Shown here piece by piece: positions 1-13,010 of a DNA stretch of 64,000 bases. The notes under the pieces were generated by a model, which made no database searches, was not told the origin of the DNA, and saw nothing but the letters and a program-made list of their open reading frames with translations. How positions within the stretch are numbered: position 1 is the first letter of the stretch; each line of letters begins with the position of its first letter. Location of the stretch: NCBI GenBank assembly GCA_035578905.1, contig JAQJVL010000260.1:388501-452500 (forward strand), in the 5' to 3' direction. Source of the stretch: Stictocephala bisonia (Eukaryota; Arthropoda; Insecta; Hemiptera; Membracidae). Both the position numbers and the translations under genes were made by a program.

Positions 1-141
1 TCTACAAATCATTTTAGTAACAGAAATAAATGCAAGTTAAACATTTTAATAAAATAAATATGTTAAGAATAACTTTTAAAAGTATTTTCTTGCAAACTTT
101 AATCCTAAATATATGGCTTTAAATGCTTGTTTTGTGGATAT

Positions 142-1130
142 TAGTGATGAGACAAGTTGAGTACAAGAGCGACTCGAGTCAATCGTACTAGAGTACACTC
201 CTAGCTCAAGTACTGGTCTTGAGTACAAAGTACTCTGCACTCTCATGGCTAGGGGTGGGGAGTGTAGCGCTGTTCGAGTCCGAGTCTAGACCCTGGAAAC
301 GCAATTTCTAGATCTGTAAAAGAGACAGAGTCGGAGTACAAATTGACGAGATCGAGTCTTGGAACGCTTGTTCTGTTTCTGAAATCATTCATGAAAAGTA
401 AAAATCTAGTTTAAGTACAGTATAGACCTAACCTAACTGAGGTGGGGAGTGTTATTTCCACATATGTTAGTTTAGTATGTAACTGTGTGGTAATCAATTC
501 ATAACTTATACTAATATGACAGTTTACTTCATTTTAGATTCACAATATGATAATAAAGATCCTAGTTTAAAAAAAATGTTGAATTGAGGAAATCTATGTA
601 GCAATTCTAGATCGTGAATGTAATTTATTATTTTTAATGGTACTAACCATTTATACAACAAACATAACAGTTAACCACATTAGATGTTACAATACAAAAT
701 TAATTACTTAACAAAAACCTAAGAAAATACAACATTTCAGTTGGATGGGGGGGGGAATTAGAGGAAGTTCGCGCCAGTTTTTTGGAAGGGGAAATATATT
801 TGTTTACATCCGTGAGAGATGACTGTCAATCCCTCATAATACAGACAGGGTTTCCATATTCGTGATAATTCATCAATAGTCAGGATATTTCGAACCGAGT
901 TCAAGATATGATTGCTAATTAGCTGACCTACAAAAACTTAAGCCGATCACATAGCTTGGTTTGACTCGGTCTCATACTCGAGTCCGAGTTCACAATGACC
1001 AAACATACGCGTAACTGAGTTTGTCTGTACCGTGCCCGCCCAAGTCTGATGTGAACTGACTCGAGTACATATGAGTACTTCCTCGACTCGAGTCCAGTGA
1101 GTACATTGTGCTCGACTCGTCTCATCACTA
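142..1130. mobile_element. hAT-type non-autonomous element (MITE), 989 bp
   Basis: The termini are imperfect inverted repeats. The left begins TAGTGATGAGACAAGT and the reverse complement of the right begins TAGTGATGAGACGAGT. Both flanks carry the same 8 bases, GTGGATAT, at 134-141 and 1131-1138. An 8-bp target-site duplication with short terminal inverted repeats is the hallmark of hAT elements. The subterminal regions are crowded with GAGTAC and CTCGAGTC motifs in both orientations (about 150-350 and 960-1130). The interior has no transposase-like reading frame, so it must have moved using a transposase from elsewhere. Confidence 0.85.
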
Positions 1131-1254
1131 GTGGATATATTTAATCTTATATTGAAACCAATATATTCTCTTTTACAGAGTGAAAATTTTAATAATTTGA
1201 TTAGATTATTAGACATGTTGAGTTTCATGAAACCATTGCAGGTTACACATGAAC

Positions 1255-3790
1255 AAGTACAATAGTTTTAGTTAAAGCCTTAACTGAAATGGCCTAAACA
1301 AAGCACATGGATTAATAGAAATTTAACATTTACTTGAGATGAGGGAGACAAAGATAGTTGGACATTTGCCGACTATCTTTGTCCTCCAAATCACGACGTT
1401 TCGATTTGGTAAAACCCAAACCTTTTTCAAGTGCTAAAAACTTAAATTACATCTACACAAACATGTTATAAAACTATGTTTTTAAACTAATAACTTATCT
1501 ACTTTGATAATTATCTACATTTTAACCTAGATCCTAGAATGGGGTACAACAAAATGAACTTCTACTAAATATAAAAAATATTAACAGGGTTAAATTAATA
1601 TATAACCAATTAGGCGCTGTCAAGGTCACGATATCAACGAAAAATGTCAAAACACAATTAAAATTAATATTCAAATCAGACTGAAATAATATTACATTAC
1701 TAATCATAAATATATGGTACCTGAAAAAACACTATACAAATCTCAAACCCCAAGGGTTTTGGCTTAGGTTTCGTTTGGGCGACCCCATTTGTCGCTGGGG
1801 TCACGGTGAACCCAATTTTTGAAGAATTTTTTTAAAAAAACCCTTTAACAAGGTTTTAAAACCCCCCATTAAAATTTTCACCATGGGAAAAAAAAATAAA
1901 AAAATAAATTATCATTTTTTTGGGTGTAAATGTAAAAAAAAAACAAAAAAAGCCTAAAAAAATCCCTTTTAAAAGAAAAACAAACTCACACAGGCAAATA
2001 CCTCAATTTCAATCTAAACCACCCAAAAACTGTTTTAAAAAAGGTTTTAGCCTTCTCTCTCTTGATAGGGGCCCCAGCCCCTATCTCCGACAAAAAAATA
2101 AACTAGACAAAGAAAATAAAAAAATGTTTCCAAAGACTAATAAACCCAAAGGCTACCCTCAAATCCTTTTCATAAAAAAAATAAGAAAACGCAACAAACA
2201 CCCCCGACACAGAAAAGCCTAAAGCAGTCATGGCCAAACCATATACCCTAACCTTTTTAAAAAAAACAAACGATAGCTAGGAAATTTCAAAAATCAAAAA
2301 ACAGCATTTTAAAAAAACAAACCCCATTTAAAACAGTCTTTAAATAAAAATAAACCAAAGAATTAAAGGAAACAATCCTCCCCAAAAATTTTAGTTTAAT
2401 TTTCAAATTTCTTTTTTGAATTTCAAGGGAAAAAACTTTGGGGAAACAAAGAGACCAAATGGAAGTTACAAAAAGAAAACAAAAAATAACATTTAAAAAA
2501 AGGGGACACTAAAAACATTCTAAATTAGCTGAAAAATGCCTGGGAAAAAATGAACACAAATTTAACTTGGGGTAAAAACTAAAATAAATTCACCAAAGGG
2601 AAAACCCCATTTTTTTAAAAAAAGTTAAAAATTTACAAAGGTGGGCCCTTTAAAAACTAAATAATGAACAATAATCAAACCCAAAATAGCAAAAAAAGTT
2701 TAAAACCCCGGGTGGGGTTTTTCCCTTTTCTTTAAAAAAACACTTTGATAAAAAAATTCAAAAACACTCATGACATCATGACAACCAAACTTTAAAAAAA
2801 ATCCTACACCCACCACATCTAAAAACAATTAAACATCCCCCTGATCTAAAAGTCCCCGGACCCGAGTCACCCAATTTTTTGGGGATCTCGGACAAAAACG
2901 TTTCCCCGACCCCCGTCATCTGTATATGGTTTTGTTTAAGTGTAATGTGTAAAGTTTGTCTAGTCCCCTGCCCTTTTTCACCCTTTTTGGGGGGGGAACT
3001 TCGTAAAACACTTCATTTTTTAAATTTTATCACCTCACTTTTCGGCTGAGGGGAAAGTCTAGACCCCAAACCAGTCAAATGCGGGGTCCCTAAGAAAATT
3101 TCCCTCATTTTTTGTAAAATTTTATTTGTAATTTGGGTTTTAAAATTTCCCAATAATTTGTTGTCTTTTTCAGGTTTTAAAAAGTTAAATTTTAATAGTA
3201 GTCCAGTCCTTTCCAAGGGATATATATCATTTATTTTACATGTTTTAATGTTATTTTTAAAAAAAATAGTGTTTTTTCCCCGGTACCAATAAATTTGATT
3301 AATTTTTTGTAATTTAAATTTTTTCAGGCCCGATTTTAAATAATTTTTAATTTTTTTAAAATTTTTTTAACATTTTCGTTGAAATCGGGGAACCCCCTTT
3401 ACAGCGCCCCAATTGGTTATATTTAAATTTACCCCAATTTAAAATTTTTTATATTTAGTAGAAGTTTTTATTTTGTTGGGACCCCATTCAGGGTTTAGGT
3501 TTAAAAAGTAATAAAATTTTTAAAATAAATAAGTTTTTAGTTTTAAAAAACGTAGTTTTATAACCCTGTTTTTTTTGTAGATGTTAAAATTTTGTTTTTT
3601 TGGGACTTTAAAAAAAGGGTTTTGGGGTTTTTCCCAAATTGGGGAAAATCCTGATTTTTATTTTTCCAAAGTAATGATGGGAAATGTTTCAAAATATCTT
3701 TTTTCTCCCTCATCCCGCATAAATCCATCATTAACAAATTTTAAAAACCCAAAATTTTTTCTTAGCTTTTTTTAAATATTTTATTTTGTT
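1255..3790. repeat. long inverted repeat, arms about 490-530 bp
   Basis: Sequence at 1255-1745 is found again in reverse complement at about 3255-3790. Shared landmarks include the CCAATTGGTTATAT-like box (1605 versus 3410), the ATATTTAGTAGAAGTT box (1540 versus 3455) and the TCTCCCTCAT box (1340 versus 3704). The left arm reads as ordinary DNA. The right arm carries the same order of landmarks, but isolated bases are replaced by extensions of neighbouring homopolymers. It is most likely a foldback element or a palindromic assembly artefact. Confidence 0.6.
1343..1387. repeat. short perfect-type hairpin
   Basis: Arms of 19 bases (1343-1361 and 1369-1387) are complementary except at two positions and are separated by a 7-base loop. 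The stem core is ACAAAGATAGT. It lies inside the left arm of the larger inverted repeat 1255-1745/3255-3790. Confidence 0.7.
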
Positions 3791-4050
3791 TTATTATCAC
3801 CCAAAAAATTAATTTTAAAAAATTTTTCTTTTTTGGTTTTGGAAACCCAAAACTAACTTTAAATTTTAAACCATTTTCCCCAAAAAAAACAAATTTTCTA
3901 AAATCAAGGGGGTTTTTTTTTTTTTTTTTTTTTTTTTTAAACAGTTGGAAAAAGTAGAATTAAAAGTATTAAAACCCCTTTTGGGTTTCCCCCGCTAATA
4001 GAAATTTGGGAATAATCATATAAAATTTTCCCTTTTTCCCCCCCGGGTGG
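1741..4050. other. block of abnormal, homopolymer-rich sequence
   Basis: This stretch is dominated by runs of A, T, C or G with few isolated bases, unlike the DNA on either side. Reading frames in it are lysine-, asparagine- or phenylalanine-rich and show no domain. Comparing its right part with the clean arm at 1255-1745 suggests base-level corruption, not a real composition change. I annotate no genes in it. Confidence 0.65.
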
Positions 4051-4084
4051 AATGTGGAATGTTTCCTCAAAAAATATGTTAATT

Positions 4085-5095
4085 ACTGGAGGGAAGAGAG
4101 TCTGGGAAATGTCTTGCTGTCATTCTTAGAGGGTTTTGGTTTTTCCTTCCTCCTAGTGACAAAGTTCTTGTTGATGTGAATTTCTCCAATAATTGAATTG
4201 TTAAATCAACTCCAATCTGAAGTCGCTTAGCTAAATATTTTTTCCAGTTTACAATTTATAGATAATGTACGCCTTGTATAGAGTCATATCAATCAATTGA
4301 AAAAAACAACTTTTATACCATTTAGTTGATTTGTGTACACTATCAGTGAATGACATCTGCATATCACTCTAGTCAATAAGTCACATATTTTTGTCATAAT
4401 CAATGACACTAGCAGGTTTTTCAACAGGCAGCTGTGTGATACAATTGATTTAACACCCTCCTTTTTTTTCATTTTTATGCGTACAGGACAACATTGTTAC
4501 ATCCTTGCGGTCAACCCATTTTTCTGCCAACAAGCATGTTGTATGTTTAGCACAATATTTACCAGACTTAAGTTTAGTAATCTCAGCCATAATTTTCCTA
4601 TCTGTTCTGGCTGTTCCTACAGCCCCTGTTTTATTATCATATGATACTGAGAAAGGTATGGACTGTGTTGTCACAACAGATCCTGAAACGCCAAGATATT
4701 CAATCATATGTATTGTTGTCTGTCATCCAGTGTAAACTACCATATCCAGAATAAATCCCGTCTTGCAATCACATAAAATAAAAAACTTTATTCCAAATCT
4801 GTGTCTTTTTTAAGGCATAAACTGTGAATGAATGCCTTTCTACTGAATCACGCTTTCATCTACGCAGAGGTTCTTGTAGGAATTCAATATATTCTTCAAC
4901 TTCATCTTTAGAGATTCAAAGATAGAGATTCAAATCTGGCCAAGTCAATCGCCCCTAAGAATACCAGCATTGTTGGCAAAATGGAACATTCTCAGTATGT
5001 TTATAAACCTATCTTGAGATAATATCTTGCCAAAAATAGGAGTCTGTAACAAGGGATCAGTGCTCCAATAATTCAAGACCTTGTTTTTTTAAATA
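4085..5095 (-). pseudogene. piggyBac-like transposase remnant, middle and C-terminal part
   Basis: PiggyBac-type transposases cut and paste DNA at TTAA using three catalytic aspartates. Translating the minus strand across small breaks gives successive family landmarks. Near 5080-5000 is a YWSTDPLLQTPIFGK-type block followed by an RMFHFANN-type block. Near 4880 is VDES, the context of the first catalytic Asp. Near 4800-4740 is RHRFGIKFFILCDCKTGF. Near 4640-4490 are GTARTDRK and KWVDRKDVTMLS. Near 4400-4330 is a KPASVIDYDKNM...IDxSD block, the context of the third Asp. Several stops and frame changes interrupt it and the element ends were not found. The N-terminal part is displaced to 6950-7163 by later insertions. 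Confidence 0.8.
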
Positions 5096-5128
5096 TAGGC
5101 CATGAGCACTATAATTGCAAGAAAAGTA

Positions 5129-6138
5129 CAGTAGAATCTCGGTTATCCAAGCCCCGATTAACCAAGCCTCCCGGTTAACCGAGCTAGTCATCAGACAATG
5201 AAAACTAAATAAAAAGCTATTAATGAAAGGAAAACTACAGCGTGACACATAATATAATCATTTGAAAAGTAATCAGTGTCCCTATTGGCTGTTGGTGCTA
5301 GGTTAAGGCACTGCACAGCTGTCACAAGACGTATTTATGATATTGTAACCTACTATAGGAATAATTTTCCCACCCAAATGCATTCACTCATGACACATCA
5401 CCACCTGACACCATCCGCTTAGTCAACTCTGCCCTCGCACTAAATGTGGTTGCTTAAGTGTGTTGACTTTCGTGATTTTACAATACAGTATTGGAAATAT
5501 TGCCATAATTTATTGTTGTTACTGTTATTGTTCAATATTTTATTCAAGTGTTTTAATATGAGTGGTAAATGGTTACTTATAACAAAATTGAAATGATGTG
5601 AATCAATCAGTGTTTTCATTGCCAATGTGTACGACAAATGTGGTATTGATACGATAATTTTGTTGCGTTAAAATGTTGAATGGTTCTCTGCATTAAGAGA
5701 GAAATGCAGATTGCATTAAACGACAGGATAAATACGATAATTTTGTTCGGCAATCGGACTGAATGGTACGCTGTTCTTAAAACTAAGACACGAATACTAC
5801 TGTGGATTGTTGATAGATTAAATAAATATGAAAGGTTTCATTGTCAACAAATGTAGTTTTTTACCGACTGTTGTATAGTTTTAAAATGGAATACTTATTC
5901 CCAACTTCCTTGTCGTCCTGCGGTAATACAACTTTTAAAAGACATAACCTGATGTTCCTACTTTTTTACAGGACTGTACTACATTTACACTATTTTGCCT
6001 TTTTTCAAGTAATTAACTAGTTTTGTACTTTTTTCATGGCTTTTACATTATTTTTACCATAACCTCTGTATTATACGAGTTTTTACGTACCCGAGGTGGT
6101 CCTGGTCCCAATTACCTTGGATAATTAAGAGTCTACTG
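5129..6138. mobile_element. pogo/Tigger-type MITE, 1010 bp
   Basis: The left end begins CAGTAGAATCTCGGTTATCC. The right end, reverse-complemented, begins CAGTAGACTCTTAATTATCC. Both ends are flanked by TA (5127-5128 and 6139-6140), the target-site duplication of Tc1/mariner/pogo elements. No transposase frame is visible inside. It sits within the piggyBac-like remnant and helps split it. Confidence 0.8.
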
Positions 6139-6420
6139 TATAAAGTTATACTACTTACAAAATAGTAGTATATATTGTAATATTATCTATTACTCTATTA
6201 TTTTATTAATATCATAGTTTTAATTTCAAAGACACAATAGTATTTTTGGCGATGAGAAAACCTAATTCTATTGAAAGATGATATGAAATGAAGATTCCAA
6301 TTACTGAAAGGTAAATATATTTCAAGCTAAATATGTTAACAACATTTTGCAAACATTCAGTTCAACCTAGGCCAAAGTCACATTTTTCTATTCAACTGCT
6401 ATCAACTTCATCTTTCAAAA

Positions 6421-6874
6421 ATGGATCCTGAACAATTTAAACAGTTCATGGAAGTGATGTTCACTCAATAACAAACACTTATCACCACCATTAAAAACAC
6501 TGTCATATTCACAAGAACAACTCCCTCAAAGTTCAACAACTACATCAAATTTAATTCCATTTAAACATTTTGATTCCAAGAAAGAAAAATTCACATGTTA
6601 CCTAGAGTGTTTTCAAAATTACTGTTGTGTGAAAAATGTAAATGAAAAGGAAAAACAAGCACAACTTCTGTATGTTTCAATCAGTTTTATTCATTACAAC
6701 AGTTTAGCCTCATTTTTAGGCCCAGAAAAACCAATGAATAAACTGACTAATGATGAACTTATAAAATCCTTCAAACAATTACTTATGCCTATGAAAAGTG
6801 TTGTAGTTTCACAACAATATTTCATAAACATCAACCAAAAAGAAAACTATGATATTAATAAAATAATAGAGTAA
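6421..6874 (+). pseudogene. Ty3/gypsy gag fragment
   Basis: The frame opens with MDPEQFKQFMEVMF, is broken by a stop, and continues as FDSKKEKFTCYLECFQNYC and then NEKEKQAQLLYVSISF. It then runs through GPEKPMNKLTNDELIKSFKQ and SVVVSQQYFININQKE. This order of motifs is typical of the capsid region of K02A2.6-like gypsy retrotransposon Gag proteins. No zinc knuckle, protease, polymerase or LTRs were found nearby, so only a 5' piece of gag survives, with at least two breaks. It lies between the pogo-type MITE and the displaced piggyBac N-terminus. Family assignment is by recall of the Gag pattern. Confidence 0.65.
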
Positions 6875-6949
6875 TAGATAATATTAAAATATATAATACT
6901 ATTTTGTAATGTATATAACACTCACTAACACAAGTTTTGTACCATTTTT

Positions 6950-7163
6950 TAAATTTTTGAATTGTTTTTCAATTCAGATGTATTTACATACATATCACAG
7001 TAGCAATTTGTTTCATCAGCAATGTGTGAAACAAGATCACTATCAAACACCGATTTGAAACAATCACTTTCGGTGCAATGTTCATTCAAATCAATAACAG
7101 TTTTTAAGCCTGAATTAGTTTCGTCAAAATCAAATAAATTTGGTTGAAAATTACTCCTTATAT
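6950..7163 (-). pseudogene. piggyBac-like transposase remnant, N-terminal part
   Basis: The minus strand reads DFDETNSGLKTVIDLN, then CFKSVFDSDLVSHIADETN. That matches the DDE_Tnp_1_7 N-terminal pattern in which a Phe-rich helix is followed by an I-x2-ETN-x-Y motif. It is open for about 65 codons and then lost at the junction with the gypsy gag scrap. Same strand and order as the part at 4085-5095, so I infer one element split by two insertions. Confidence 0.65.
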
Positions 7164-7189
7164 CAGGGTGTCTACTAATTTTAAGAAAT

Positions 7190-10100
7190 TAAATTCAAGG
7201 AATTTTCCAGGAAAAAACAAAGGGTTTTTTAGGGAAATTTTACCCGGTTTCAAAAAAAAGTTTTTTTTGGGGACATTTTCAGAAACCAAGTAAAAACCCT
7301 TAAACAAACTGCAAAATTTATAATGGAAACCCTTTTTTATAATAAAATTTTTTAGGTAAGGGTTTGAGAAAAAATTTTTTTAATTTTTTGCCACACAATT
7401 AAAAAAGAAAAACTTGTGAGGAATTCAAAAAAAAAGGTAAAACAAAGGGGAAAAAATAAACAAGACAAAACAATTTTTTTTAACCAGTTTTTTTAATATT
7501 GGGTTTGAAAAAAAGGCAATAGGTACAGAAATTTCCCGGTAAACTTTAAAATATTTTAAAAAGATAGCAACAAAGGTCAATACTTTATCAAATTTTTAAA
7601 AAAGACGAAACAAAAAATAAAAGGAACCCTAAAAAAACTTGATGTAGGAACTTTTTTTAATAAATAAAAAAGTAGCAACTAACAGAAAAAATGGGGAATA
7701 CATTTTATCCCGTTTGGTAACCTTTCTGGTGACATTTAAACTATCATTAAAAAATAGGGACAAAAAATAATGTTCTACAAATTTCCCCAAGAAAAACGCC
7801 CAAAAAACGGGAATTTCAAGCATCATAGCAACATTTTTTAAATTAAATTTTAAAAAAAAAATACATTCCCCAACCCCTGAAAAAAAACCCCTTTCGCCCA
7901 AAAAAAAATTATATTTTAAACATAGATATCTGATGGGCAATTTTTTGTCTTAAATTTAACGGGAAAAAACCCAAAAACAAATAGATCTATTGAAATCTTT
8001 TTTTGAACCCAAAATTCCCTTTTTAAACCTTTTAAAAATTTTCAACAGAAATAGAAAAATTAACAGCATAAACCCTTTTTTTTAACCCTACCATAACTAA
8101 AAAAAATAAAAAAACAAAACCAATTTTAAAATTTTTTTCGGAAACCAAAAAACAACAAACACAAAAAAATTCACAAAAACAAACCAAAACAACCAACTTC
8201 ACCCCAAATTTTGCAGCCTTCCACAGTAAAATTTATAGACCCACTGAATACACCTCCTTTCAGAAGAAGATTAAACCCAAAAAGAAAAACTACATTAAAA
8301 CAAACAAATTGCTGTCCGATAATGGAATTTTCAAAACCAAATTTAAAAAAGGAAAATTAATTAAAAAACAAAAGCAAGAAAAACCCCTTTAATTTTAAAA
8401 AAATAAAGAAAAAAAAAAACTACATTCAAATGACCCTATCATGGAGTATTTAAAAAATCTTTTACAAAAAATATTCTCCCCAAAAAAGGGTATAAAAATT
8501 ACATAAAAGAAACCCAAGAACCTAAAACAAACCTTTTACTACGCATAACTAAAAACTCTTTCCCAAAAAAAAAAGAAAACAAATAAAAAATTTCTGGAAA
8601 TTTTTTAAATTTTAAAAAGTTTTAACTTTCCTAAAATTAATTTCATTGGCCAAACAAAGGGAAATTTTTAAAAAGAAGATTTTAAAGAAAAATATACCAA
8701 AAAACCAAACCCTCAAAAAAAGTATCAACTTTTCTGAAAATTTAAAAACAAAAAAACCAAAAAATTTCATCAATTGAAGAAAAAAAAAGGGATCCCTTTT
8801 TTCACCTAAAAGGGAAAAAAAAAAATAATGCCCTTGAAAAAATTTTTAAATAAAACAAAAACACCAAAAAAAAAACCCCCATCTTTTTACTCCAAAAGAT
8901 CAAATAAAATTTCAAATCAAAAAATTATGTTTGGGTTTTTATCAGAAGATACAAAATTATAAAAAATTTTAAAAAGACTAAAAACTAAACCAATCTACAT
9001 TTTTTAAATTTAAAAAAAAAAATTTTAAAAAATAAACAAAACTGTTTTAAAATTTAAATTTTTCTAAAGATAAATTTTTTAAACCCCAAATTTGGGGATT
9101 CCAAAGTTTTAAAAGGGTGAAAGGTCTTTTGAGACCCCAAATCCGTTTTTAAAAAAAATTTAAAAAAAACAAGAAAAAATTGCCCAAGTGTAGTTCTTTT
9201 TATATATATGGGAATTTAAAAAATTGAAAATCCCTCTTTTATACCCGAAAATGTTTCTGACTACTTTATAATTTTAACATGACCAAAAAAAGCAATAAAA
9301 AAAAAATTTGAGACAAATTTGGAAAAAAAATCAACCAAAACAGGTAATTTAAAAGAAAAAACTAAGGGTTAAAAAAATCAAAAAAAATCATACAACCAAA
9401 AAAATTTAAAAAAAACAATGGTGGGGAATTAAAAAAAAGATATCAATGAATAAAAAACTAAATTTTAATATCTTTTCAAAACAAGATAAACAATAATGGG
9501 GAAAAAAAAATCCCCATATTTAAATATTAATAAAGGAAAAAAAAAACCAAATTTAAATTTGGCCCAAAATTTTTTTTAAACAAAATTTTTAAAATTTTAC
9601 AACAGAAAAACAAAACACTTTGGTCAGGTGGAAAAAGTACAAAAAAATTGAAAAATACAAGTAACTTAAAAGTGCACAACAAGAAAAATTGCTTTTTATT
9701 TTTCAAAAGAAGTTTAAACCCTAAATAAAGTATTTTTATACAAAAGACCTTGAATTTTTTTACACCTTCCCAAAAGTATTAAATCTAAAAAAGGAAATTT
9801 TTGCTTGTAATTTTGTTTTGTTAGTGAGGCCTGCAACCCCAGCTGGGTTTTTCTGCATTTCATTAACATGGGACAAACGCTTCCCACAATGTACAAAAAA
9901 AAAAACTGATATTCTGAGACTCAAAAAAATTTTAAACTTTGGGTGGGAATTCTATTGGGGTATAAATGGTATAACCCAAAAAATAAAAGATTAGCAACAT
10001 GAAAATTTATTATCCCAAAAAACCCACCCTTAAAAACATTTTTTTTTTATTAAATTAAAAACACATTAAACCCCCCTGTTTTTCAGCATTTAAATACCTC

Positions 10101-13010
10101 ATTTTAAGGGGAGTAAAAAAACCCTAAATAGGGAATTGAAAAAATAAATAAATAAATAAAAATTAAAACAAAAAAAACCCGGGCAAAAAAAAAAACAAAT
10201 TAAATTTAAATTTTCCCAAAGATGAATGGGGAATAAAACCAAAAATGTTGGGAAAAAAAAACTAAATTTAAAATCTTAATTTTTTAAGAAATTTAAAAAT
10301 TTAAAGTAACAAATAATAACAAAAATTTAAAAACAAAACAACAAATTTTTCTAATATTTGATTATAAATGAAAAAAAAAAAAAAACCCAAAAAAAAAACA
10401 TGTCCATAAGTTTTAAAAATTTGTTTTTTTTTTTTGGGCTATGACTTATAAGGGGTTGCAACTCTTTGGCTTCTTTATTTTTTTTAAACTATTGCAACGA
10501 TGCTTTGTTTCCCTTTCAAACTAACATCCCTTTTTTTTTCCCCTTACCAATTCTTTTTCAATGATTGTTGCTTTTCTTTTTGCACTGGAAGAATTTTTTT
10601 TCCTTTTTTTTGCCCCATTCTTCTTTCCCCCTCTTTCCAATGCTAATTTTTTCCCTTTTGGAAAAGGGAAAATTTTTTTTGAAAAAAAAAAACTAATTTT
10701 TTTGGAAATCGAAAAACACTTCTAGGCCCCCTGCATCTTCACAAAAAAATACATGAACCAAAATTTGTTAGGGGTATTAAAGGGTTTCATTTCTTAGGGT
10801 TTTTTTACCAACCCAAATTTTTTATTTAAATTTAAAACCCCTCTTTCAGAGCTGCAAACCGTGTGACAAAGGTAATAAAAAACTTCCCCAACTAAAAAGA
10901 AGATTTTTTCCCTTTTTTTCGCCCAATAAAATTTTTACCCGAAAGGTTTTTCAAGGCGATTTTTTTTGATCTGGAGTAAATGTGTTTTTTCCCTTTTTCA
11001 TTGCACTTTTTTTATGAAAAATAGAGCCCTTTTTTTTTCCCCTACCGCCTTTTTCAAAAAGTTGATGGGAAAGGGAACCAATTTGAAATTTTATTAAAAA
11101 TATCAAGGGTGGGGTGTCAGTTTTTTAATTTAAGTCCTTTTGATAAGGCAATTTGGTTTGGGTTTAAAAAAGAAAAAAATACTTTTGTAAGATTTTTTTG
11201 CAAGCGGGCTTTTTTCCATCAAAAATTTCCTTTGGGGAACAAGCGTAAACAAAAGGATCGCCCCAACTTTTTTTTTCTAAAGTCTATTAAAAATCTTTTA
11301 ACCCGAAACTCCCCGAAAATTTTTTTAGAGCCCGCCCCAAATGGCATAAACCCCAATCTATGTCTTTTTCCCCTTTTTAAAATTCTTCAATAGGGCCCCA
11401 ATTTTTTTAAAAACACAATTTTAAATTAAATTTAGTTGAGCGGAAAAACCCCCAGCTTTTTTCAAATTTTTCCCCAAGATAAACGTTAAAAGTTTGGGTT
11501 AATGAGTTTTTGAAGAAAAAGGAAACCCCCGGGGCCAAACAAATTTTGGGGGTTCAAGAAAAAAACGGGGTTTTAAAAATTCCTTTTTTGGAACCCCAAA
11601 CTTTGAAAAAATGCAAGTTTTGCTTACAATTAAAGGGGCCTCCAAAAATTCCCCTTTACAATGGTTTTAAAAAATACTTAAGAAGGCTCTTTGGGTTAAA
11701 ATTTTGACACCTTCTGTACAAAAATTTCAAGCTAGGCATCAATTTCCCAAACACGCTTTTAAAAAACTTCAATATTCCCAAGCCCCCAAAAGCTGCAAAA
11801 AATTTTAAAGGGGATTTTGAAGAGTCCAGTTAAAGAAGGGATAAAAATCCACGTCCCACCCGGGCTATCCTTGAATAATAATACAGGGGATTTTAAAAAA
11901 TCCAAGTAGGGTTTCCCCCCAGTTTTCCCCCATTCCAGTCTTGAATGCCCCCCGGGAACTACGTGAAGACCACATGTTCCCCAAAATCCAAAAAAAAAGG
12001 GTCAAACTTCCCTTAAAGGGCCCAACTTCCTTTTTTAAAAAAAAATTTTAAAACTTTCCAGTTGACAATTTGGAAAACCCTCCCCAAAAAAAATTGGAAG
12101 GGAATTTTTTTTTAAATCCCAAATTCTTTCAATCCACTTTTTAAACCTTGAAAAGATCCATGGCAATGCCCACAAAGGGAAAACTGAAAAAATAGCGAAC
12201 TTTTTTCTATGTTTGCTGGGTTCCCCTTTCCCAAAAACCCGATGCTTAAACCCCTTTTGTTTTGGGTTTTGGGGAAACATTAAAATTTAAAAAGACTCAA
12301 AACAAAGCCTACAACAAAAAAGTCTTGCATTTGTAAAACCCTTTTTTTTAAGAGTTCTTTCAAATAAAGGGGGCAATTCCCAAAAAAAGGGGATACCAAT
12401 TTTTGGGGCCTTTTTCCCGCCTCAAATTTTATTGGGGTAAAATCCCGATTTTAGGGAAAAATTTCCCCTTTAAAAAGCTTGGGATGAAATTTTCAGCACT
12501 TTTTTTTTATTTTAAAGACATTCTATTCCCTTACTGTGTTCAAACAACCATAAATTTCTGATTTTTTAACGTTTTCCTTTATTTTAAATCTTCCCTTTTA
12601 AAAGAAATGGGCCCCAAATGTAAATTTTTGGGTTTAAATAAATTACTGTGGAAAGATTCAGGTGTTGGGTTTGAAAATTCTAAGAAAATGTGTTACTATA
12701 AAAAATTACAGGAAAACTATTTTCCCACACTGTCCAAAAGTTGTGGGGTTGGAAGTGCCCCGGGAAAGCAAAAAAACCCCTTTATTAAAAGGGGTTTCCT
12801 AAATTTTTTACAAATGTTTCCCAAAATCCTTTTTTTCCCTTTTTCAAAGGCTAAAAAAGGGGCCTGTCTGCCCCTTTACATGATAGAAAATACTTTTTTG
12901 CATAATAAACAAAAAGCATTACCTGGTTTCCCTACCTTTACCCATGGAAACTCACCCACCCACCTGACCTGATATGATGTTGCCTTGGCTGACATTTTAT
13001 AGAATCTGAA
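7190..13010. other. second block of abnormal, homopolymer-rich sequence
   Basis: Same character as 1741-4050: long A, T and C runs, very few isolated bases, and frames made almost only of Lys, Asn, Phe, Gly and Pro. It includes an (AAAT)n stretch near 10141-10160. Transitions to ordinary sequence occur near 7190 and 13010. I could not identify any gene and do not trust any reading frame here. Missing PIGA exons could be hidden in it, but I saw no sign of them. Confidence 0.65.

Noticed and set aside
1920..2222. 100-codon Lys/Pro-rich plus-strand frame, and similar frames at 11109-11393 and 12607-12972
   Set aside because: They lie in the homopolymer-rich blocks that appear base-corrupted; composition alone keeps the frames open.
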